Notes: a model not told the origin generated them from the letters alone. A stretch of 64,000 nucleotides of DNA from Stenotrophomonas sp. 24(2023) (GCF_030913365.1 NZ_CP133160.1:744001-808000), one strand, 5' to 3'; shown: positions 1-9,331, numbered from the stretch's first letter. Numbers and translations: made by a program.

Positions 1-192
1 GGCCAGCACCACCACCGGCGCCGAGGCCGGCCCGTCCCATTCATAGCGCAGGCGCACCGGGCACGGACCGGCATGGCGCATCGACACCACCGCGGCGAAC
101 TCGCCGCGCACGGCATGCACGCGGTCATCGACCGGCACGCTGACGGGGGTAAAGGGTTCGGAATGAAGCGCGGTGGTGGCAGCGAAGCTCAT
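1..192 (-). CDS. Homoserine O-acetyltransferase-like alpha/beta hydrolase (5' end only)
   Basis: Only the first 64 codons lie in the window; the gene runs off the left edge. The visible N-terminus has a short variable lead followed by a beta-rich stretch reading LRYEWDGPASAPVVVLA, which resembles the first core strands of MetX-type alpha/beta hydrolases before the oxyanion loop. The ATG at 192 is the only start codon I see in this frame before the upstream hairpin. The call rests mainly on context: a SAM-I riboswitch precedes the gene, which points to methionine or sulfur-amino-acid synthesis, and in xanthomonads a homoserine acetyltransferase-like gene begins the metX-metB-hom type operon. 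No catalytic residue is visible, so another SAM-controlled hydrolase is possible. Confidence 0.55.
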   Translation of the reverse strand, partial: MSFAATTALHSEPFTPVSVPVDDRVHAVRGEFAAVVSMRHAGPCPVRLRYEWDGPASAPVVVLA

Positions 193-221
193 GGCGGGAA
201 TCCAAGGGAGGAATCGGCCAT
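189..221 (-). CDS. Possible 10-codon leader peptide coupled to the riboswitch-controlled gene
   Basis: A short frame encoding MADSSLGFPP ends in TGA that overlaps the ATG of the downstream gene (ATGA at 192-189). It has GAAGG about four bases before its ATG, whereas the main gene has no purine-rich ribosome site directly upstream. A 6-bp hairpin (222-227 with 235-240) sits right against its start and overlaps the GAAGG. This arrangement fits translational coupling under riboswitch control. It is read from sequence only and could be chance. Confidence 0.35.
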   Translation of the reverse strand: MADSSLGFPP

Positions 222-273
222 CGAGCCTTCGCGGGGCTCGCGTTCGAAATGCACGCGGGGGTGCAGGCTTCGA

Positions 274-388
274 ACCATCTTCCGGTGGACGCCACGGTCC
301 CCGCAGGATTTGGCACCTACGCAGGCACATGCGTGTCTGCGGGCTGCCCCGGCTTCAAAGGGCCTGTCCCTCTGCCGGTCTCGATGGT
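274..388 (-). promoter_or_regulatory. SAM-I (S-box) riboswitch aptamer
   Basis: Read on the minus strand, the leader contains GAGGGACAGGCCC, then TTTGAAGCC and GGGCAGCC, and further on GGTGCCAAATCCTGC. These match the conserved core of the S-box/SAM-I aptamer in order and spacing. P1 can form between ACCAT (388-384) and ATGGT (278-274), enclosing about 115 nt. Downstream, the 3' strand of P1 overlaps by two bases an arm of a 7-bp hairpin (242-248 with 269-275), so the two structures compete. There is no U-tract before the gene, so control is probably at translation initiation and not by termination. SAM binding is expected to lower expression of the adjoining methionine-type gene. Confidence 0.85.
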
Positions 389-394
389 GACGCT

Positions 395-423
395 ACGATG
401 CCACGCCCTTTCCGGCACGTCAA
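395..423 (-). promoter_or_regulatory. Candidate promoter of the riboswitch transcript
   Basis: TTGACG (423-418) is followed after 17 nt by CATCGT (400-395), a weak -10. A start about seven bases on would lie just before the 5' strand of the aptamer P1 helix, which is the expected geometry. Confidence 0.4.
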
Positions 424-552
424 TCCCTTTATACGGATGAAGCGATGGATGACTCGCTCCCCCCCTTTCCCTTACCCGGACAGACGGCAGCCGCTACCAT
501 CCGCACCGGCGCGCCGCATGCCCGCCCCTGTCCCTCGCCTGGAAGCCCCCGG

Positions 553-1449
553 ATGCCGCACCTGCCCCTGACCTGCCTGCTGCTGCCCGTGCTGGCCGCC
601 GCCACTGCCCCCGGTGACTGGCGCCAGGGCTGGGGGTTGATGCAACCGCCGCCCGGGCCGGTGCTCAACACGCCACTGCCCACGCCCGAAGGCCGGCCGG
701 CCGCCGTGGCGCTGCTGAAGATCGAAGGCAGCGGCGAGCGCTGGCAGGCACGCGTGGACAATGCCCTGGCCGGCCCCGTGCAGATCGAACTGCGCCCGGC
801 CCCCGGCCTGGCGCTGCCCGGCCTGCCCGTGCGTTCGGTGCTCGATGGCGCTGGCAGCCTGGTGGTGGCCCACCTGCCGGCACCGGTTTCCGGCCAGCGG
901 CTGGACCTGCGGCTGGACGCGGTCCCCGGCGATCCTGCCGCACAGGCGCAGGATGTGGCCTACCGGGTGCCCTTCGATGGCGGCCGCCTGCAGGTCAGCC
1001 AGCCCCCGCAGGGCCGGCTCAGCCATGACGACGAAGAGAACCGCGACGCCGTCGATTTCGCCCTGCCCGAAGGCACGACCGTGCTGGCCGCGCGCAGCGG
1101 TACCGTGATGCAGGTGCAGGCCGGCTTCCAGGGCCACGGCCAGCGGCCGGCCGATCGCCAGCGCGCCAATTTCATCCGCGTGCTTCACGCGGACGGCAGC
1201 ATGGCCGTATACGCGCACCTGGCCCCGGCAGGCGTACAGGTGCGCACCGGGCAGCAGGTCGAGGCCGGCCAGCCCATCGGCCGCTCCGGCAACACCGGTT
1301 ACAGCACCGCCCCGCACCTGCATTTCGTGGTGCAGGTCAACCGTGGCATGGGCCTGCGTTCAGTGCCGGTCCGCATCGTCTCCCCGCAGGGCGAACTGCG
1401 CTTTGCCCGCACCGGCGATGGCACGGCCGCGGCCGGCACCGGGCGCTGA
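553..1449 (+). CDS. Exported M23-family (LytM-like) metallopeptidase
   Basis: A 298-residue protein, probably a periplasmic peptidoglycan endopeptidase or an inactive activator of one. The ATG at 553 is chosen because it begins a signal peptide (residues 1-19, hydrophobic, ending AAATA); an in-frame ATG at 445 would bury it. Residues 20-150 form a poorly conserved beta-rich region. The C-terminal LytM domain (about 155-285) has H158 and D168 in the variant spacing SH...NRDAVDF used by one M23 subgroup, and the second zinc motif HLH at 255-257 in APHLHF. H222 in YAHL is the usual active-site histidine. The motif set is complete, so activity is plausible. It lies divergent from the riboswitch gene and upstream of prfC, from which it is separated by its own intergenic promoter. 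Confidence 0.8.
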   Translation: MPHLPLTCLLLPVLAAATAPGDWRQGWGLMQPPPGPVLNTPLPTPEGRPAAVALLKIEGSGERWQARVDNALAGPVQIELRPAPGLALPGLPVRSVLDGAGSLVVAHLPAPVSGQRLDLRLDAVPGDPAAQAQDVAYRVPFDGGRLQVSQPPQGRLSHDDEENRDAVDFALPEGTTVLAARSGTVMQVQAGFQGHGQRPADRQRANFIRVLHADGSMAVYAHLAPAGVQVRTGQQVEAGQPIGRSGNTGYSTAPHLHFVVQVNRGMGLRSVPVRIVSPQGELRFARTGDGTAAAGTGR

Positions 1450-1463
1450 GACGCAACGCCCGC

Positions 1464-1469
1464 TATAAT
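1464..1469 (+). promoter_or_regulatory. Probable -10 box of prfC
   Basis: A perfect TATAAT lies 47 nt before the prfC start. No good -35 is visible at 16-18 bp spacing. Confidence 0.45.
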
Positions 1470-1515
1470 CAGCGGCTTACCTTCTTGAATCGCGCCCCGG
1501 GCGGGCGCCACCGCC

Positions 1516-3120
1516 ATGTCCGAAGTCGCCACCGAAGCGGGCCGTCGCCGTACGTTCGCCATCATTTCCCACCCTGACGCCGGCAAGACCACGCTGACCG
1601 AAAAGCTGCTGCTGTTCGGGGGCGCGATCCAGATGGCCGGCTCGGTCAAGGGCCGCAAGGCCGCCCGCCACGCGACGTCCGACTGGATGGCGCTGGAAAA
1701 GGAGCGCGGCATCTCCGTCACCTCCTCGGTGATGCAGTTCCCGTACGAAGGCAAGATCGTCAACCTGCTCGACACCCCCGGCCACGCCGACTTCGGCGAG
1801 GACACCTACCGCGTGCTGACCGCGGTGGACTCGGCGCTGATGGTGATCGACGTGGCCAAGGGCGTGGAAGAACGCACCATCAAGCTGATGGAAGTGTGCC
1901 GCCTGCGCGACACCCCGATCATGACCTTCATCAACAAGCTCGACCGCGAGGGCAAGGACCCGATCGAGCTGCTGGATGAAGTGGAAACCGTGCTGGGCAT
2001 CCAGTGCGCGCCGGTCACCTGGCCGATCGGCATGGGCCAGCGCCTGAAGGGCGTGGTGCACCTGCTGACCGGCGAAGTGCACCTGTACGAACCGGGCCGC
2101 AACTTCACCCGCCAGGATTCGACCATCTTCCCGTCCATCGATGCCCCCGGCCTGGCCGAGAAGATCGGTGCGCAGATGCTGGCCGACCTGCGTGATGAAC
2201 TGGAACTGGTGCAGGGCGCCAGCCATCCGTTCGACCTGCAGGCCTACCGTGACGGCAAGCAGACCCCGGTGTTCTTCGGTTCGGGCGTGAACAACTTCGG
2301 CGTGCAGCCGCTGCTGGACTTCTTCGTCGAGCACGCACCGGCACCGCAGGCGCGCGCCACCACCGGCCGCGAGATCGCCCCGCAGGAAAACAAGCTGACC
2401 GGCTTCGTGTTCAAGATCCAGGCCAACATGGACCCGCAGCACCGCGACCGCGTGGCGTTCATGCGCATCTGCTCGGGCCGGTTCAGCGCGGGCATGAAGA
2501 CCTTCCACGTGCGCACCGGCAAGGACATGAAGCTGGCCAATGCGCTGACCTTCATGGCCAGCGACCGCGAGATCGCCGCTGAAGCCTGGCCGGGCGATGT
2601 GATCGGCATCCACAACCACGGCACCATCTCCATCGGTGACACCTTCACCGAAGGCGAAGCGGTCACCTTCACCGGCATCCCCAACTTCGCCCCGGAACTG
2701 TTCCGCCGTGCGCGCCTGCGCGACCCGCTCAAGCTCAAGCAGCTGCAGAAGGGCCTGGCCCAGCTGTCCGAGGAAGGCGCTACCCAGTTCTTCCGCCCGC
2801 TCACCAGCAACGACCTGATCCTGGGCGCGGTGGGTGTGCTGCAGTTCGACGTGGCCGCCTACCGCCTGAAGGACGAATACGGCGTGGAAGCCACCTTCGA
2901 GCCGGTCAGCGTCACCACCGCACGCTGGGTCACCTGCAGCAACGAGAAGAAGCTGGAAGAGTTCCGCGAGAAGAACGCGCTGAACCTGGCCCTGGATGCG
3001 GCCGGGCAGCTGGTCTACCTGGCCCCGACCCGGGTCAACCTGCAGCTGGCCCAGGAACGCGCGCCGGACGTGCGCTTCTCGGCCACCCGCGAAGCCGCGC
3101 ATACGGTGTCGGCAGGCTGA
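1516..3120 (+). CDS. prfC: Peptide chain release factor 3
   Basis: A 534-residue cytoplasmic translational GTPase that recycles RF1/RF2 from the ribosome after termination. The GTPase signatures are all present: G1 [13 protein letters not shown] near residue 18, the switch-I region around [17 protein letters not shown]3 DTPGHADF, and G4 NKLD. The length matches the family (about 530 residues), and the segment with [17 protein letters not shown] is typical of RF3 as opposed to EF-G. The C-terminal part includes the domain-III motif [10 protein letters not shown]. The ATG at 1516 follows a TATAAT box and gives the usual N-terminus. The gene appears monocistronic. Confidence 0.97.
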   Translation: MSEVATEAGRRRTFAIISHPDAGKTTLTEKLLLFGGAIQMAGSVKGRKAARHATSDWMALEKERGISVTSSVMQFPYEGKIVNLLDTPGHADFGEDTYRVLTAVDSALMVIDVAKGVEERTIKLMEVCRLRDTPIMTFINKLDREGKDPIELLDEVETVLGIQCAPVTWPIGMGQRLKGVVHLLTGEVHLYEPGRNFTRQDSTIFPSIDAPGLAEKIGAQMLADLRDELELVQGASHPFDLQAYRDGKQTPVFFGSGVNNFGVQPLLDFFVEHAPAPQARATTGREIAPQENKLTGFVFKIQANMDPQHRDRVAFMRICSGRFSAGMKTFHVRTGKDMKLANALTFMASDREIAAEAWPGDVIGIHNHGTISIGDTFTEGEAVTFTGIPNFAPELFRRARLRDPLKLKQLQKGLAQLSEEGATQFFRPLTSNDLILGAVGVLQFDVAAYRLKDEYGVEATFEPVSVTTARWVTCSNEKKLEEFREKNALNLALDAAGQLVYLAPTRVNLQLAQERAPDVRFSATREAAHTVSAG

Positions 3121-3268
3121 TGCGAGGGGCGCGCATCCGCGCCCATCCAGGCCACGCGTGGATGAGCGCGGATTCATCCACCATACGGTCGCGGGGGTGC
3201 AAGCGCCCGCCATCGCGGCGATGATAGGGGGGCTGCGGGTCCCCCTCCCCGCGAAATCCGTCATCACC

Positions 3269-3907
3269 ATGACCTCCACGACTGCTGCTTCCATCCGTGA
3301 AGAAATCGCCAGCGCCCTGACCCACGGGCTCGGTGCGGTACTGGCGCTGGGCGCCGGCGCGGTGCTGATCACGCTGGCCGCCATCTACAGCGACGGGTGG
3401 CAACTGGCCGGTGCCATCGTCTTCGGCATTGCCCTGCTGCTGCTCTACACCGCCTCCACCCTGTACCACGCCATCCAGCACCCGGTCGCCAAGGGCCGGC
3501 TGAAGGTGTTCGACCACTGCGCGATCTACGTACTGATCGCCGGCACCTATACCCCGTTCACCCTGATCGGCCTGCGAGGCCCCTGGGGCTGGGGCCTGTT
3601 CGCCGCCATCTGGACCCTGGCCCTGGCCGGGGTAGTGTTCAAGCTGTTCTACACCGGCCGCTTCAAGCGCCTGTCCACCGCCATCTACGTGGCCATGGGC
3701 TGGCTGGTGATCGTGGCGGTCAAGCCGATGCTGGCCTCCATCGATGGCTGGACCCTGGGCTGGCTGCTGGCCGGCGGCCTGTCCTACACGCTGGGCACCT
3801 ATTTCTACCACCGCGAATCGATTCCCTATTCGCACGCCATCTGGCACCTGTTCGTGATCGGCGGCAGCGTCTGCCACTTCGTCGCGGTGACCATGCAGGT
3901 GCTGTGA
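3269..3907 (+). CDS. Hemolysin III family (PAQR-like) membrane protein
   Basis: A 212-residue inner-membrane protein with about seven hydrophobic segments. Features of the HlyIII/YqfA/PAQR family are visible: EEIASALTHGLGAVLALG near the start, STLYHAI after the second helix, FDHCAIYVLIAGTYTPF in the middle, and HAIWHLFVIGGSVCHF at the end, which carries the conserved metal-type histidines. The ATG at 3269 places the EEIANALTHG-like motif about ten residues in, as in relatives; earlier in-frame starts would add a non-conserved leader. The true function of bacterial members is unsettled (ceramidase-like hydrolase or membrane homeostasis), and the hemolysin name is historical. Confidence 0.85.
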   Translation: MTSTTAASIREEIASALTHGLGAVLALGAGAVLITLAAIYSDGWQLAGAIVFGIALLLLYTASTLYHAIQHPVAKGRLKVFDHCAIYVLIAGTYTPFTLIGLRGPWGWGLFAAIWTLALAGVVFKLFYTGRFKRLSTAIYVAMGWLVIVAVKPMLASIDGWTLGWLLAGGLSYTLGTYFYHRESIPYSHAIWHLFVIGGSVCHFVAVTMQVL

Positions 3908-3988
3908 ACCTGCTCCGGGCGGTGATGTGCACGCCACGCACATGACCGCTTCGCGCCCCGTCCACCCGGATGGGGCAACCATGGCGGC

Positions 3989-5962
3989 GTGACTACTGCC
4001 CCTGCCCCCGCTCCGCCACGCGCTCCGCGCTGGCACCTGCGCCGCCCTGGCCCACGGGGCCAACGCTGGCTGGCGGTGCTGGTGTTCCTGCTGGCGGCAC
4101 TGCTGGTGCTGGTCGCACTGTGGGACTGGAACTGGTTCAAAGGGCCGGTGGAACGCGCAGTACAGGCCCGTACCGGCCGCGCGCTGCACATCGGCCACCT
4201 GGATGTGGACCTGGGCCGCACCAGCACGGTCCGCGCCGATGCGATCACCTTCGCCAATGCCAGCTGGGCCCGGCAACCCACCATGGCCAGTGCCGACCGC
4301 GTGGAGATCGACATCCGGGTCTGGCCGCTGCTGCGTGGCAGCATCCAGCTGCCGGAAGTACGCCTGACCCGGCCGGACGTGCTTCTGGAAACCGCCCCCC
4401 GCAAGGGCGAGCCGGGCAACTGGGATTTCCTGCCGGCCAGCGACGGCAAAAGCACGCTGCAACTGAAGGGCCTGCGCATCGATGACGGGCGCCTGCAGTT
4501 CCTCGATGCACTGGGCCGCACCGACATCCGCGTCGGCGTACGCAGTGGCGAACCGAAACAGGCCGACGCCGCGCCCCCTCTGCTGGTGAAAGGCCAGGGC
4601 CGCTGGCAGGGCAATCCGTTCACCCTCAGTGGCGGTACCGAATCGCCGCTGCAGCTGACCGACAGCGCGCATCCGTTCCGCATCCACCTGGATGGCCGCG
4701 CCGGCGGCACCCATGCCGTGGCCACCGGCACGCTGACCAACCCGTTCGCGCTGCAGGTGTTCGACCTGCAGTTCGCGCTCAGTGGCCAGGACCTGGCCGA
4801 CCTCTACCCGCTGCTCGGCATCGCCATACCGCCCTCGCCGCCGTATGCCCTCGATGGCCGGCTCAAGCGCGACCACAACGTGTGGCGCTACGAAGGGTTC
4901 ACCGGCAAGGTCGGCGACAGTGACCTGGGCGGCACCCTGCAGTTCGAAGTGGGCAGTGAGCGCCCACGCCTGACCGCCACCCTGGAATCGCGCCGGCTCG
5001 ATTTCGACGACCTGGCCGGCTTCGTCGGTGCCCCGCCGAAGACCGGCGGCGGCGAGACCGCCAACGCCGAACAGAAAGCGCAGGCCGCGCAGGTTGCGGC
5101 CAGCCCGCGGGTACTGCCGGACACCCCGTACAACCTGGGCAAACTGCGCGCGATGGATGCCGACGTGCGCTGGAAGGCCCACCGCATCAATGCGCCCTCG
5201 CTGCCGCTGGACGACATGGACGCGCACCTGCTGCTGGACGACGGTGTGCTGCGCCTGGACCCGCTCAACTTCGGCGTGGCCGGCGGTGACATCCGCAGCA
5301 CCATCCGCATGGACGCGCGCCAGCCGCAGATCGCCACGGCGCTGAAGGCCAGCGTGCGCGGGGTACAGCTGGGCCAGCTGTTCCCGGATGCGAAGCTGGC
5401 CGAACAGGCCAAGGGCGGCATCAGCGGCCAGATCGATCTGGCCGGTCGCGGCAATTCCATCGCCGCCATGCTGGGCAGCAGCAGTGGCGATGTCGGCGTG
5501 GCGATGGGCCGCGGCCATGTCGGCAACCTGGTGATGGAACTGGCTGGCCTGGACATCACCGAGTCGCTGAAATTCCTGTTCACCGGTGACCGGCAGATTC
5601 CCCTGCGCTGCGCCTTCGCCGATTTCGGCGTACGCGACGGCCTGATGACCAGCCGCGCGTTGGTGGTGGATACCACCGACACGATCATCATCGGCGAAGG
5701 CACCGTGAGCCTGCGCGATGAGCAGCTGGACCTGCTGCTGCGGCCACGGCCGAAGGACAAGAGCATCCTGGTGCTGCGCTCGCCGCTGCGCATTGCTGGC
5801 ACGTTCAAGGATCCCTCGTTCCGCCCGGACTTCAAGGCCCTGGGCCTGCGCGGCGCGGTTGCCCTGGCGCTGGGCAGCATCGCCCCGCCGGCAGCGCTGC
5901 TGGCCACGATCGAAACGGGGCCGGGCAAGGACGCCGACTGCGGCGGGCAGTACGCGAAGTAA
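3989..5962 (+). CDS. AsmA-family envelope protein
   Basis: A 657-residue protein with a GTG start, one N-terminal transmembrane helix (about residues 28-48), and a long periplasmic beta-rich body. The opening WNWFKGPVERAVQARTGRALHIGHLDVDLG and the later repeats of SVRGVQLGQLFPD and GGISGQIDLAGRGNSIAAMLGS types are characteristic of the AsmA/TamB-like superfamily, thought to form hydrophobic grooves that move or organise phospholipid between membranes. The C-terminal half (about 440-640) is the conserved AsmA-C-like region. GTG is chosen because it opens the frame just before the membrane anchor; a tiny ATG frame at 3981 ends at once. No partner genes are adjacent. Confidence 0.8.
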   Translation: MTTAPAPAPPRAPRWHLRRPGPRGQRWLAVLVFLLAALLVLVALWDWNWFKGPVERAVQARTGRALHIGHLDVDLGRTSTVRADAITFANASWARQPTMASADRVEIDIRVWPLLRGSIQLPEVRLTRPDVLLETAPRKGEPGNWDFLPASDGKSTLQLKGLRIDDGRLQFLDALGRTDIRVGVRSGEPKQADAAPPLLVKGQGRWQGNPFTLSGGTESPLQLTDSAHPFRIHLDGRAGGTHAVATGTLTNPFALQVFDLQFALSGQDLADLYPLLGIAIPPSPPYALDGRLKRDHNVWRYEGFTGKVGDSDLGGTLQFEVGSERPRLTATLESRRLDFDDLAGFVGAPPKTGGGETANAEQKAQAAQVAASPRVLPDTPYNLGKLRAMDADVRWKAHRINAPSLPLDDMDAHLLLDDGVLRLDPLNFGVAGGDIRSTIRMDARQPQIATALKASVRGVQLGQLFPDAKLAEQAKGGISGQIDLAGRGNSIAAMLGSSSGDVGVAMGRGHVGNLVMELAGLDITESLKFLFTGDRQIPLRCAFADFGVRDGLMTSRALVVDTTDTIIIGEGTVSLRDEQLDLLLRPRPKDKSILVLRSPLRIAGTFKDPSFRPDFKALGLRGAVALALGSIAPPAALLATIETGPGKDADCGGQYAK

Positions 5963-6155
5963 GCGCGTTGGTTCGCGGCGCATCAGAAAAAGCAGAGCCA
6001 AAAGCGGTGCCAACCCGGGTTGGCCGCTACCAAAGGCAGATAACCGCGCGCGGCACCGTGTCCAGAGGCAGCGGGCATGCCCGCCGCCTCCACACGCACA
6101 CGGCAGGCGCTGCTTCTGCCTGGGCTTCAGCACTTGCAGTTGCACCAAGCGGGCC

Positions 6156-6174
6156 GGCGGGCTGCAAGCCCGCC
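6156..6174. terminator. Hairpin between convergent genes
   Basis: An 8-bp GGCGGGCT/AGCCCGCC stem with a GCA loop lies between the AsmA gene and the convergent CBS gene. There is no T-run on either side, so it could be a weak terminator or a REP-like element. Confidence 0.3.
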
Positions 6175-6186
6175 ACACCACAAACC

Positions 6187-6618
6187 CTATCCCGCCACGA
6201 TGTACTGCTGCAGCTGATCCAGCTCCCGCCGCTGCGCATCGATCACTGCCTTGACCAGGTCACCGATCGAAATCACGCCCACCACGCTGCCATTCTCCAG
6301 CACCGGCAGGTGCCGGATCCGGTAATCGGTCACCAGCTGCAGGCAGTGCTCCACCTGCTCGCCCGGCGCCACCGTCACCACCTTCGCCGTCATGATCTCC
6401 GCCACCGCCGTATCGCGCGAAGAACGGTCGCGCAGCACGATCTTGCGGGCGTAATCGCGCTCGGACAGGATGCCGACCAGCCGCGGCCCTTCCATCACCA
6501 GCACCGCACCGACGCCCTTGTCGGCCATCAGCCGGATCGCATCGATCACCGCCGCGCCAGGCGCGACCGCATGTACATCAGGAGACTTGCCGTCCAACAG
6601 TTGCCGAACCGTGGTCAT
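6187..6618 (-). CDS. CBS-domain protein
   Basis: A 143-residue cytoplasmic protein made of two CBS domains (about residues 8-68 and 77-135), a Bateman module that binds adenine nucleotides. Motifs such as DKGVGAVLVME, LVGILSERDYARKIVL and RIRHLPVLENGSVVGVISIGDLVK are typical of stand-alone CBS proteins related to Hrp1. Start M at 6618 gives the usual MTTVRQLL opening; it lies 41 nt inside the 3' end of the glycosyltransferase gene, so the two are probably translationally coupled. No effector domain is attached, and the regulated partner is unknown. Confidence 0.88.
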   Translation of the reverse strand: MTTVRQLLDGKSPDVHAVAPGAAVIDAIRLMADKGVGAVLVMEGPRLVGILSERDYARKIVLRDRSSRDTAVAEIMTAKVVTVAPGEQVEHCLQLVTDYRIRHLPVLENGSVVGVISIGDLVKAVIDAQRRELDQLQQYIVAG

Positions 6619-7597
6619 CTGCCTGCCCTCCCAGGGTGGGTTGCAGGACCGAGTCTGCCACGGGCGGTGCGAGCCAGGTGTCAACCAGGTACAGCGGCCG
6701 CTGTTTGGATTCCTCGTACAGCCGGCCCAGGTATTCCCCGATCAGCCCCAGCGCGATCAGCTGCACACCGCCCAGGAACAGGATCACCGCCATCATCGTC
6801 GGCCAGCCGGCTACCCGGTCGCCATACAGCGCCGCCTTGCCCACCACCCAGACCGCGAACAGGAACGCCGACACCGCCGTGGCCAGGCCCAGGTAGGTCG
6901 CCGCGCGCAGCGGCACCGTCGAAAACCCGGTAATGCCCTCCAGCGCGAAGTTCCACAGCCGCCAGAGGCTGAACTTGCTGCGGCCCGCCAGCCGGCGGTG
7001 CCGGTGGTAAGGCACCGCTACGCTGCGGAAGCCCACCCAACTGAACAGGCCTTTCATGAACCGGTGCCGCTCGCGCAGTTCGCGCAGCGCCGCCAGCGCG
7101 CGTGGCGACAGCAGGCGGAAGTCGCCCGTATCGGCCGGAATCGGTGTGCGCGACAAGCGCCCCATCACCCGGTAGAACACCGTCGCGGTCAGCCGCTTGA
7201 ACCAGCCCTCGCCCTCCCGCTCCAGGCGGGTGCCATAGACGTTGTCATAGCCTTCGCGCCAGCGCGCCACGAACTGCCCGGCCAGCTCCGGCGGGTCCTG
7301 CCCGTCGGCATCGAGGATCAAGGCCGCACCGGCCTGCACCTGGTCCAGGCCCGCGGTCAGCGCGGCCTCCTTGCCGAAGTTGCGCGACAGGCGCAGCGCG
7401 CTCACGCGCGGATCGGCGGCCACCAGCGCCTGCAGGATCGCCCAGGTGCCATCACTGCTGCCGTCATCGACATACAGCACGCGCCCCTCCAGCCCGTGCA
7501 GCGCATCGAGCACCGCCAGCAACCGCGGGTGCAGCTGTGGCAGCGCCCGCTCTTCGTTGTAGGCGGCAATGACGAAGGTCAGTCGATCCTGGCTCAT
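6578..7597 (-). CDS. GT2 glycosyltransferase of the undecaprenyl-phosphate sugar transferase (GtrB/ArnC) type
   Basis: A 339-residue inner-membrane enzyme expected to transfer a sugar from a nucleotide donor to undecaprenyl phosphate for envelope glycosylation. The GT-A domain (about 1-230) shows VIAAYNEE, YVDDGSSDGTW, LSRNFGKEAALTAGLD and the DXD-type ILDADGQDPPE; GDFRLLSP is also family-typical. Two C-terminal transmembrane helices follow (about 237-260 and 272-295), with the LGEYLGRLYEESKQRPLY signature of GtrB/DPMS-like proteins. The ATG at 7597 is fixed by the start of the Rossmann strand. It follows mtgA by 13 nt and overlaps the CBS gene, making an mtgA-GT2-CBS operon. No flippase or polytopic transferase lies beside it, so the final sugar acceptor is not evident. 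Confidence 0.88.
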   Translation of the reverse strand: MSQDRLTFVIAAYNEERALPQLHPRLLAVLDALHGLEGRVLYVDDGSSDGTWAILQALVAADPRVSALRLSRNFGKEAALTAGLDQVQAGAALILDADGQDPPELAGQFVARWREGYDNVYGTRLEREGEGWFKRLTATVFYRVMGRLSRTPIPADTGDFRLLSPRALAALRELRERHRFMKGLFSWVGFRSVAVPYHRHRRLAGRSKFSLWRLWNFALEGITGFSTVPLRAATYLGLATAVSAFLFAVWVVGKAALYGDRVAGWPTMMAVILFLGGVQLIALGLIGEYLGRLYEESKQRPLYLVDTWLAPPVADSVLQPTLGGQADDHGSATVGRQVS

Positions 7598-7610
7598 TGC
7601 CGCAGTGTAC

Positions 7611-8360
7611 TCAGTCGTCCTGCAGGTACGCCGCACCGCCCAGCTGGCGGGCCTGGCGCTGGATCCAGGCGGCACGTCGCTGCACGTACGGGCCCGGGCT
7701 GGCCGCGTTGTAGCGACGCGGTGCCGGCAGTACCGCCGCCAGGCGCGCACTCTCGGCCGGGCTCAGACGGGCGGCATCCTTGTTCCAGAATTTCCGCGAG
7801 GCGGCCTGCGCGCCATAGACGCCATCGCCGAACTCGGCGATGTTGGCGTACATCTCCAGGATGCGCTGCTTCGGCCACAGCGCCTCGATCAGCACCGTGT
7901 ACCAGACCTCCAGCCCCTTGCGGACCCAGCTGCGGCCCTGCCACAGGAACAGATTCTTGGCCACCTGCTGGCTGATCGTGCTGGCCCCGCGCAGGCGCCC
8001 GCCGCGTGCATTGTGGTCGCGCGCCTTCTCGATGGCCTGCAGGTCGAACCCATCGTGCTCGGGGAAGCGCTGGTCTTCGGCCGCCACCAGCGAAATCGGC
8101 AGGCTCGGCGCCATCGCGTCCAGGTCCCGCCACTGGTAGTGCAGGCGATAGGACCAGTCCCCTTCGCCCAGCGCCTCGCCGTAGCGCCACAGCATCACCG
8201 TGGACAACGGCGGGTCGATGAAACGCAGCACCAGCACCTGCAGGGTGCTCAGGCCCGCGAACAGCACCGGCAGCCACAGCAGCTGCCGCCAGCGCCAGCG
8301 ACGCCGTGGCGCGGCCTGGGCCGGTGCCTCCACCTTGTGGTCCTCTCCCGCTGCCCCCAT
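7611..8360 (-). CDS. mtgA: Monofunctional peptidoglycan transglycosylase
   Basis: A 249-residue bitopic protein that polymerises lipid II into glycan strands. One transmembrane helix (about residues 25-46) anchors a GT51 domain. The catalytic glutamate lies in [16 protein letters not shown] (E95), and [17 protein letters not shown] and [15 protein letters not shown] are the other GT51 motifs. ATG at 8360 is preferred over an in-frame TTG at 8408 because AGGA lies about 13 nt upstream and the length then matches MtgA proteins. It is divergent from hslO (77 nt between start codons) and leads the operon with the GT2 and CBS genes. Confidence 0.95.
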   Translation of the reverse strand: MGAAGEDHKVEAPAQAAPRRRWRWRQLLWLPVLFAGLSTLQVLVLRFIDPPLSTVMLWRYGEALGEGDWSYRLHYQWRDLDAMAPSLPISLVAAEDQRFPEHDGFDLQAIEKARDHNARGGRLRGASTISQQVAKNLFLWQGRSWVRKGLEVWYTVLIEALWPKQRILEMYANIAEFGDGVYGAQAASRKFWNKDAARLSPAESARLAAVLPAPRRYNAASPGPYVQRRAAWIQRQARQLGGAAYLQDD

Positions 8361-8437
8361 TACTGATGCATCCTTTTCCTGCACGGTTGTCGGCGCATTA
8401 TCCGGCAACTGGCCCCGTTCCCGCGCGACCCGAGCCG

Positions 8438-9331
8438 ATGACCGCCCAAAACGATTCCCTGATCCGCTTCCTGCTTCCCGATGCCGGCGTACGTGGCGTG
8501 CACGTGCACCTGTCGGCCAGCTGGCAGGAGATCCTGTCCCACGCCGTCTACCCGGACCAGGCCGCCGAACTGCTGGGCGAGGCCGCCGTGGCCTCGGCCC
8601 TGTTCACCGGCCACACCAAGGTCGATGGCCGGCTGTCGATCCAGCTGCGCAGCAGCAGCGCCCTGCGCGCGCTGTTCGCCGAATGCACCGCCGCCGGCAC
8701 CCTGCGCGGCATCGTCCAGCTGTCCGACGGCGGCGATGCCCCGCGCGACCTGACCACCCTCGGTGACGACGCCCTGCTGGCCATCACCATCGAGAACCCG
8801 GGCCTGGACCCGCGCGAACCGCAGCGCTACCAGAGCCTGGTCGGCCTGACCGCGCCGGCCCTGGATGAGGCCTTCGAGGACTACTTCCGCCAGTCCGAGC
8901 AGCTGCCGACCCGCCTGCTGCTGGTCGCCGACCGCCACGGCGCAGCCGGCCTGATGCTGCAGAAGCTGCCCGGCGATGAAGGCGACGAGGACGGCTGGGC
9001 CCGCGCCAGCGCCCTGTTCGAGACCCTGTCCAAGGCCGAGCTGCTGGCCACCCCGGCCGCCGACCTGCTGCATCGCCTGTTCCACGAGGAATCCCCGACG
9101 CTGGTCGGCGAGAAGGCCCTGCGCTTCGGCTGCTCCTGCTCCCGCGAGCGGGTGGCCGGCATGCTGCAGTCGCTGGGCGAAGAAGAGGCCCGGGCCGCCG
9201 CCGAGCCGGACGGCGTGGTCGAAATCCGCTGCGAGTTCTGCGGACGGGAGTATCACTTCCCATTGACGGAATTCGGCATACTGTTCAGCAGCAACGGGGA
9301 ACTCCTGCCGGCACCTGAACGGCTTCAGTAA
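8438..9331 (+). CDS. hslO: Redox-regulated chaperone Hsp33
   Basis: A 297-residue cytoplasmic holdase that is switched on by oxidative unfolding. The C-terminal zinc site is present as CSC (C232, C234) and CEFC (C265, C268), the CxC/CxxC arrangement that releases zinc on oxidation. The N-terminal domain has [17 protein letters not shown] and the substrate-binding core typical of the family. ATG at 8438 gives the normal length; the open frame extends upstream without conserved sequence. It is transcribed divergently from mtgA. Confidence 0.96.
   Translation: MTAQNDSLIRFLLPDAGVRGVHVHLSASWQEILSHAVYPDQAAELLGEAAVASALFTGHTKVDGRLSIQLRSSSALRALFAECTAAGTLRGIVQLSDGGDAPRDLTTLGDDALLAITIENPGLDPREPQRYQSLVGLTAPALDEAFEDYFRQSEQLPTRLLLVADRHGAAGLMLQKLPGDEGDEDGWARASALFETLSKAELLATPAADLLHRLFHEESPTLVGEKALRFGCSCSRERVAGMLQSLGEEEARAAAEPDGVVEIRCEFCGREYHFPLTEFGILFSSNGELLPAPERLQ

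Noticed and set aside
3147..3180. Possible REP element between prfC and the hemolysin III gene
   Set aside because: CATCCA/TGGATG pairing is present but the GTAG head and the perfect stem seen in the other copies are missing.
3035..6181. A 1,048-codon minus-strand frame over the hemolysin III and AsmA genes
   Set aside because: No recognisable domain; the plus-strand genes have conserved motifs and sensible starts.
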